From positions 18,177 through 82,176 of the forward strand of contig NZ_VBSB01000001.1 in NCBI RefSeq assembly GCF_013337765.1: a DNA stretch of 64,000 nucleotides, read 5' to 3'. Positions 62,484 to 64,000 of the stretch are shown piece by piece. The stretch is from Mycolicibacterium sphagni (lineage in GTDB: Bacteria; Actinomycetota; Actinomycetes; Mycobacteriales; Mycobacteriaceae). Positions within the stretch are counted from its first letter, which is position 1; each line of letters opens with the position of its first letter. The notes below the pieces were generated by a model, which worked only from the letters and a program-made list of their open reading frames with translations, was not told the DNA's origin and made no database searches. The position numbers and the translations under genes were made by a program.

Positions 62484-63526
62484 TGCTGGCCCGCCTAGCG
62501 CTGCGCAGCCTAGCGCTGCTGGCGGCCGTCACGCTGGCCGGCTGTTCGCACCCCGCTCCCACCGCGCGCCAGCCGTCGCGCTCGGTGGTCATCATCTCGG
62601 GGCTGGCCAGCACCAGCCCCTACACGTCGCCGGAGGCCGCGTGTGCGGTCGGGTTGGCCGCGGGCACCGACCACACCCCGTTGCGCGAACACCTCTTGGC
62701 CGCAGGGCATTCGGTGTTCACCGCGCCCGCGGTGGCGGGTCCAGGTCAGGTTCACGCCACCACCGGCTACGGCGCGTTCGCGTCCTGCCCGGCGCCCCTG
62801 CCCGCGGCCATGACCATCGACAGCACCGGCAGCATCGACCTCGCAGGCGAGCACCTGGCTCGCTTCATCGACTGGCTGCACACCGAGAAGAAGATCGACG
62901 AGGTCGACCTCGGCGGCCATTCCATGGGGGGCCTCTATGCCCGAGCCGCTATCCGAACCCTTTTGGCCGACGGTTCTCCGATCACAGTGCGGTCGTTGAC
63001 GACGATCGGAACACCTTGGCAGGGTTCGTATCTGGCGAACTATGTCGAGGGCACCGTTCCGTTGGGCGCATGCCTGGGAGATCAGTTCTGCGAGAGCCAG
63101 ATGAAGGGATACGTCAGAGATATTGCGGCGGTGCATATTTCCGGTTCGGCGCGTGAACTCGGCAAGTCTTACCTGACCGGACCCAAGGGCTGGAACACCG
63201 CCCAGGCCGGCGTCCTGGACCGGATCCCGGTCACCCTGATCGGCGGCAACCGCTACACCCACCCCGACCCCGCGGACGCCGCGGTGTGGCCGAACGACGG
63301 GGTCGTCGAATTGCGCAGCGCCCTGGCACGCGACGTCGACGACACCGTGCTGCCGCACCGGCGGTGCGACACCGTCGACGACACCCACAGCGACTACGTC
63401 TCGATGATCACCGATCTCCCGCGCACGACCGCCCTTACCTGGGATCCGCGGGTGCTCGACGCGGTGACCGCGGCGATCGACAACGCACCTAAGGCGTTCG
63501 ACGGCCCGAATCGGCAAGGCTGCTGA
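62483..63526 (+). CDS. Lipoprotein alpha/beta hydrolase, paralog 2
   Basis: 347 residues from GTG 62483, sharing one base with the previous stop; upstream in-frame starts would overlap paralog 1 heavily. Lipobox VTLAGC, elbow DLGGHSMGGLYARAAIRTL, SLTTIGTPWQGSYLANYVEG and VWPNDGVVEL match paralog 1 blocks in order, indicating tandem duplication. Its 3' end overlaps the convergent MFS gene by 38 bp. Confidence 0.83.
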   Translation: MLARLALRSLALLAAVTLAGCSHPAPTARQPSRSVVIISGLASTSPYTSPEAACAVGLAAGTDHTPLREHLLAAGHSVFTAPAVAGPGQVHATTGYGAFASCPAPLPAAMTIDSTGSIDLAGEHLARFIDWLHTEKKIDEVDLGGHSMGGLYARAAIRTLLADGSPITVRSLTTIGTPWQGSYLANYVEGTVPLGACLGDQFCESQMKGYVRDIAAVHISGSARELGKSYLTGPKGWNTAQAGVLDRIPVTLIGGNRYTHPDPADAAVWPNDGVVELRSALARDVDDTVLPHRRCDTVDDTHSDYVSMITDLPRTTALTWDPRVLDAVTAAIDNAPKAFDGPNRQGC

Positions 63527-64000
63527 CGGCCGAGACCAGCAGCAGAACGGCGGCCGCCGTCAGCGACGTGGCCAAGCCGAAATGCGTGGCCAGCATTCCC
63601 CACAGCAGCGAGCCCAGCGCCTGCGCTCCGATCAAGACCACCAGGAACACGGCAAGCCCGCGAGCCCGCACCCACTGCGGCAGCAGCAGTTGGGCCGCGA
63701 CCGTCAGCGTCGTCAGCGCCGCGATCCAGGCGACCCCGGTCAGCAACAACAGCGGAACAGCCGCCCACAGCGGGAAATACGCCGCGGCGGCCAGTCCTAC
63801 CGCGGTCGTGATCGCGGCGACCGCCAAGATCAGCGCGGGCGGCAGCTTCGCGCTGATCCGCGGCATGAGGAACGCGCCACAGATCGCCCCGACGCCAACC
63901 GTGCCCAGGACCGTGCCGTACCCGATCGCCCGAAGTCCCCACGACTGGGACGCGACCAAGGGCAAAAGTGCCCACAGCGCCGAGGCGGGAAGAGCGAACG
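63489..64000 (-). CDS. MFS transporter, C-terminal part (partial)
   Basis: About 170 residues, open to the right edge of the window, so the N-terminal half lies outside. Segments IGYGTVLGTVGVGAICGAFLMPRISAKL, ALILAVAAITTAVGLAAAAYFPLW, LLLLTGVAWIAALTTLTVAAQLLLPQWVRARGLAVFLV and FGLATSLTAAAVLLLV are the last membrane helices of an MFS_3/EntS-like exporter. Substrate unknown. Confidence 0.82.
   Translation of the reverse strand, partial: FALPASALWALLPLVASQSWGLRAIGYGTVLGTVGVGAICGAFLMPRISAKLPPALILAVAAITTAVGLAAAAYFPLWAAVPLLLLTGVAWIAALTTLTVAAQLLLPQWVRARGLAVFLVVLIGAQALGSLLWGMLATHFGLATSLTAAAVLLLVSAVSSLADSGRRTP

Overview
The window is a high-GC actinobacterial chromosome segment whose gene order matches Mycobacterium/Mycolicibacterium. 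From left to right I recognise the M. tuberculosis order lhr - nei2 - (Rv3300c-like pseudouridine synthase) - glpD2 - lpdA - Rv3304 - amiA1 - amiB1 - deoD - pmmB - upp - Rv3311 - add - deoA - cdd - sdhCDAB, and later dacB1 - Rv3335c-like - trpS. These names rest on remembered family sequences and synteny; no search was run. Relative to that remembered order, lpqC, atsB, phoY1 and sapM are absent, and galE, a MarR/transporter pair, a methyltransferase/PhyH/oxidoreductase operon, an MmpL transporter and a large acyl-CoA operon are added.

The most interesting region is 1976-11924. A roughly 10-kb element resembling the phiRv1 prophage of M. tuberculosis is inserted in a 13E12/DUF222 HNH-nuclease gene next to nei2. 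It carries a large serine integrase, a small MerR-like excisionase, a tiny coupled ORF, a D5/P4-type primase-helicase, a cluster of TGACGC iterons facing each other just after the helicase (candidate origin), small ORFs, a charged scaffold-like protein and an HK97-type major capsid protein. There is no portal, terminase or tail gene, so it looks like a capsid-encoding phage satellite. Its right third is cargo: a DGQHR/DndB-like protein on the minus strand, a divergent nuclease-like coiled-coil protein, and a small basic protein behind a 15-codon leader. Joining the two element ends at a shared CACCA core restores the interrupted HNH reading frame, and the circular junction forms a perfect 5+5 bp double dyad, as expected for a serine-integrase attP.

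From 12271 to 41900 the genes are mostly core: DNA repair, glycerol-3-phosphate and quinone redox enzymes, nucleoside salvage (deoD, pmmB, upp, add, deoA, cdd) and succinate dehydrogenase. A divergent MarR/AbrB-transporter pair has a CAAG-N6-CTTG operator at each start codon.

From 41956 to 48353 a seven-gene minus-strand operon with overlapping or 1-nt junctions encodes a CoA ligase, two acyl-CoA dehydrogenase-like subunits, two MaoC/FAS1-type hydratase subunits, a thiolase-fold protein without the usual cysteine, and an OB-fold DUF35 partner. This is the enzyme set of a sterol-type side-chain aldolytic pathway. From 49180 to 56958 lies an amine/GABA-type catabolic locus (APC permease, gamma-glutamyltransferase-like protein, aldehyde dehydrogenase, Lrp regulator, class III aminotransferase, SMP-30-like protein).

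The right end holds dacB1, a DUF559-type gene bracketed by two copies of a long palindromic repeat, a YihY/BrkB membrane protein, trpS, two tandem paralogous lipoprotein hydrolases and the C-terminal part of an MFS transporter. No rRNA, tRNA or CRISPR array was seen.
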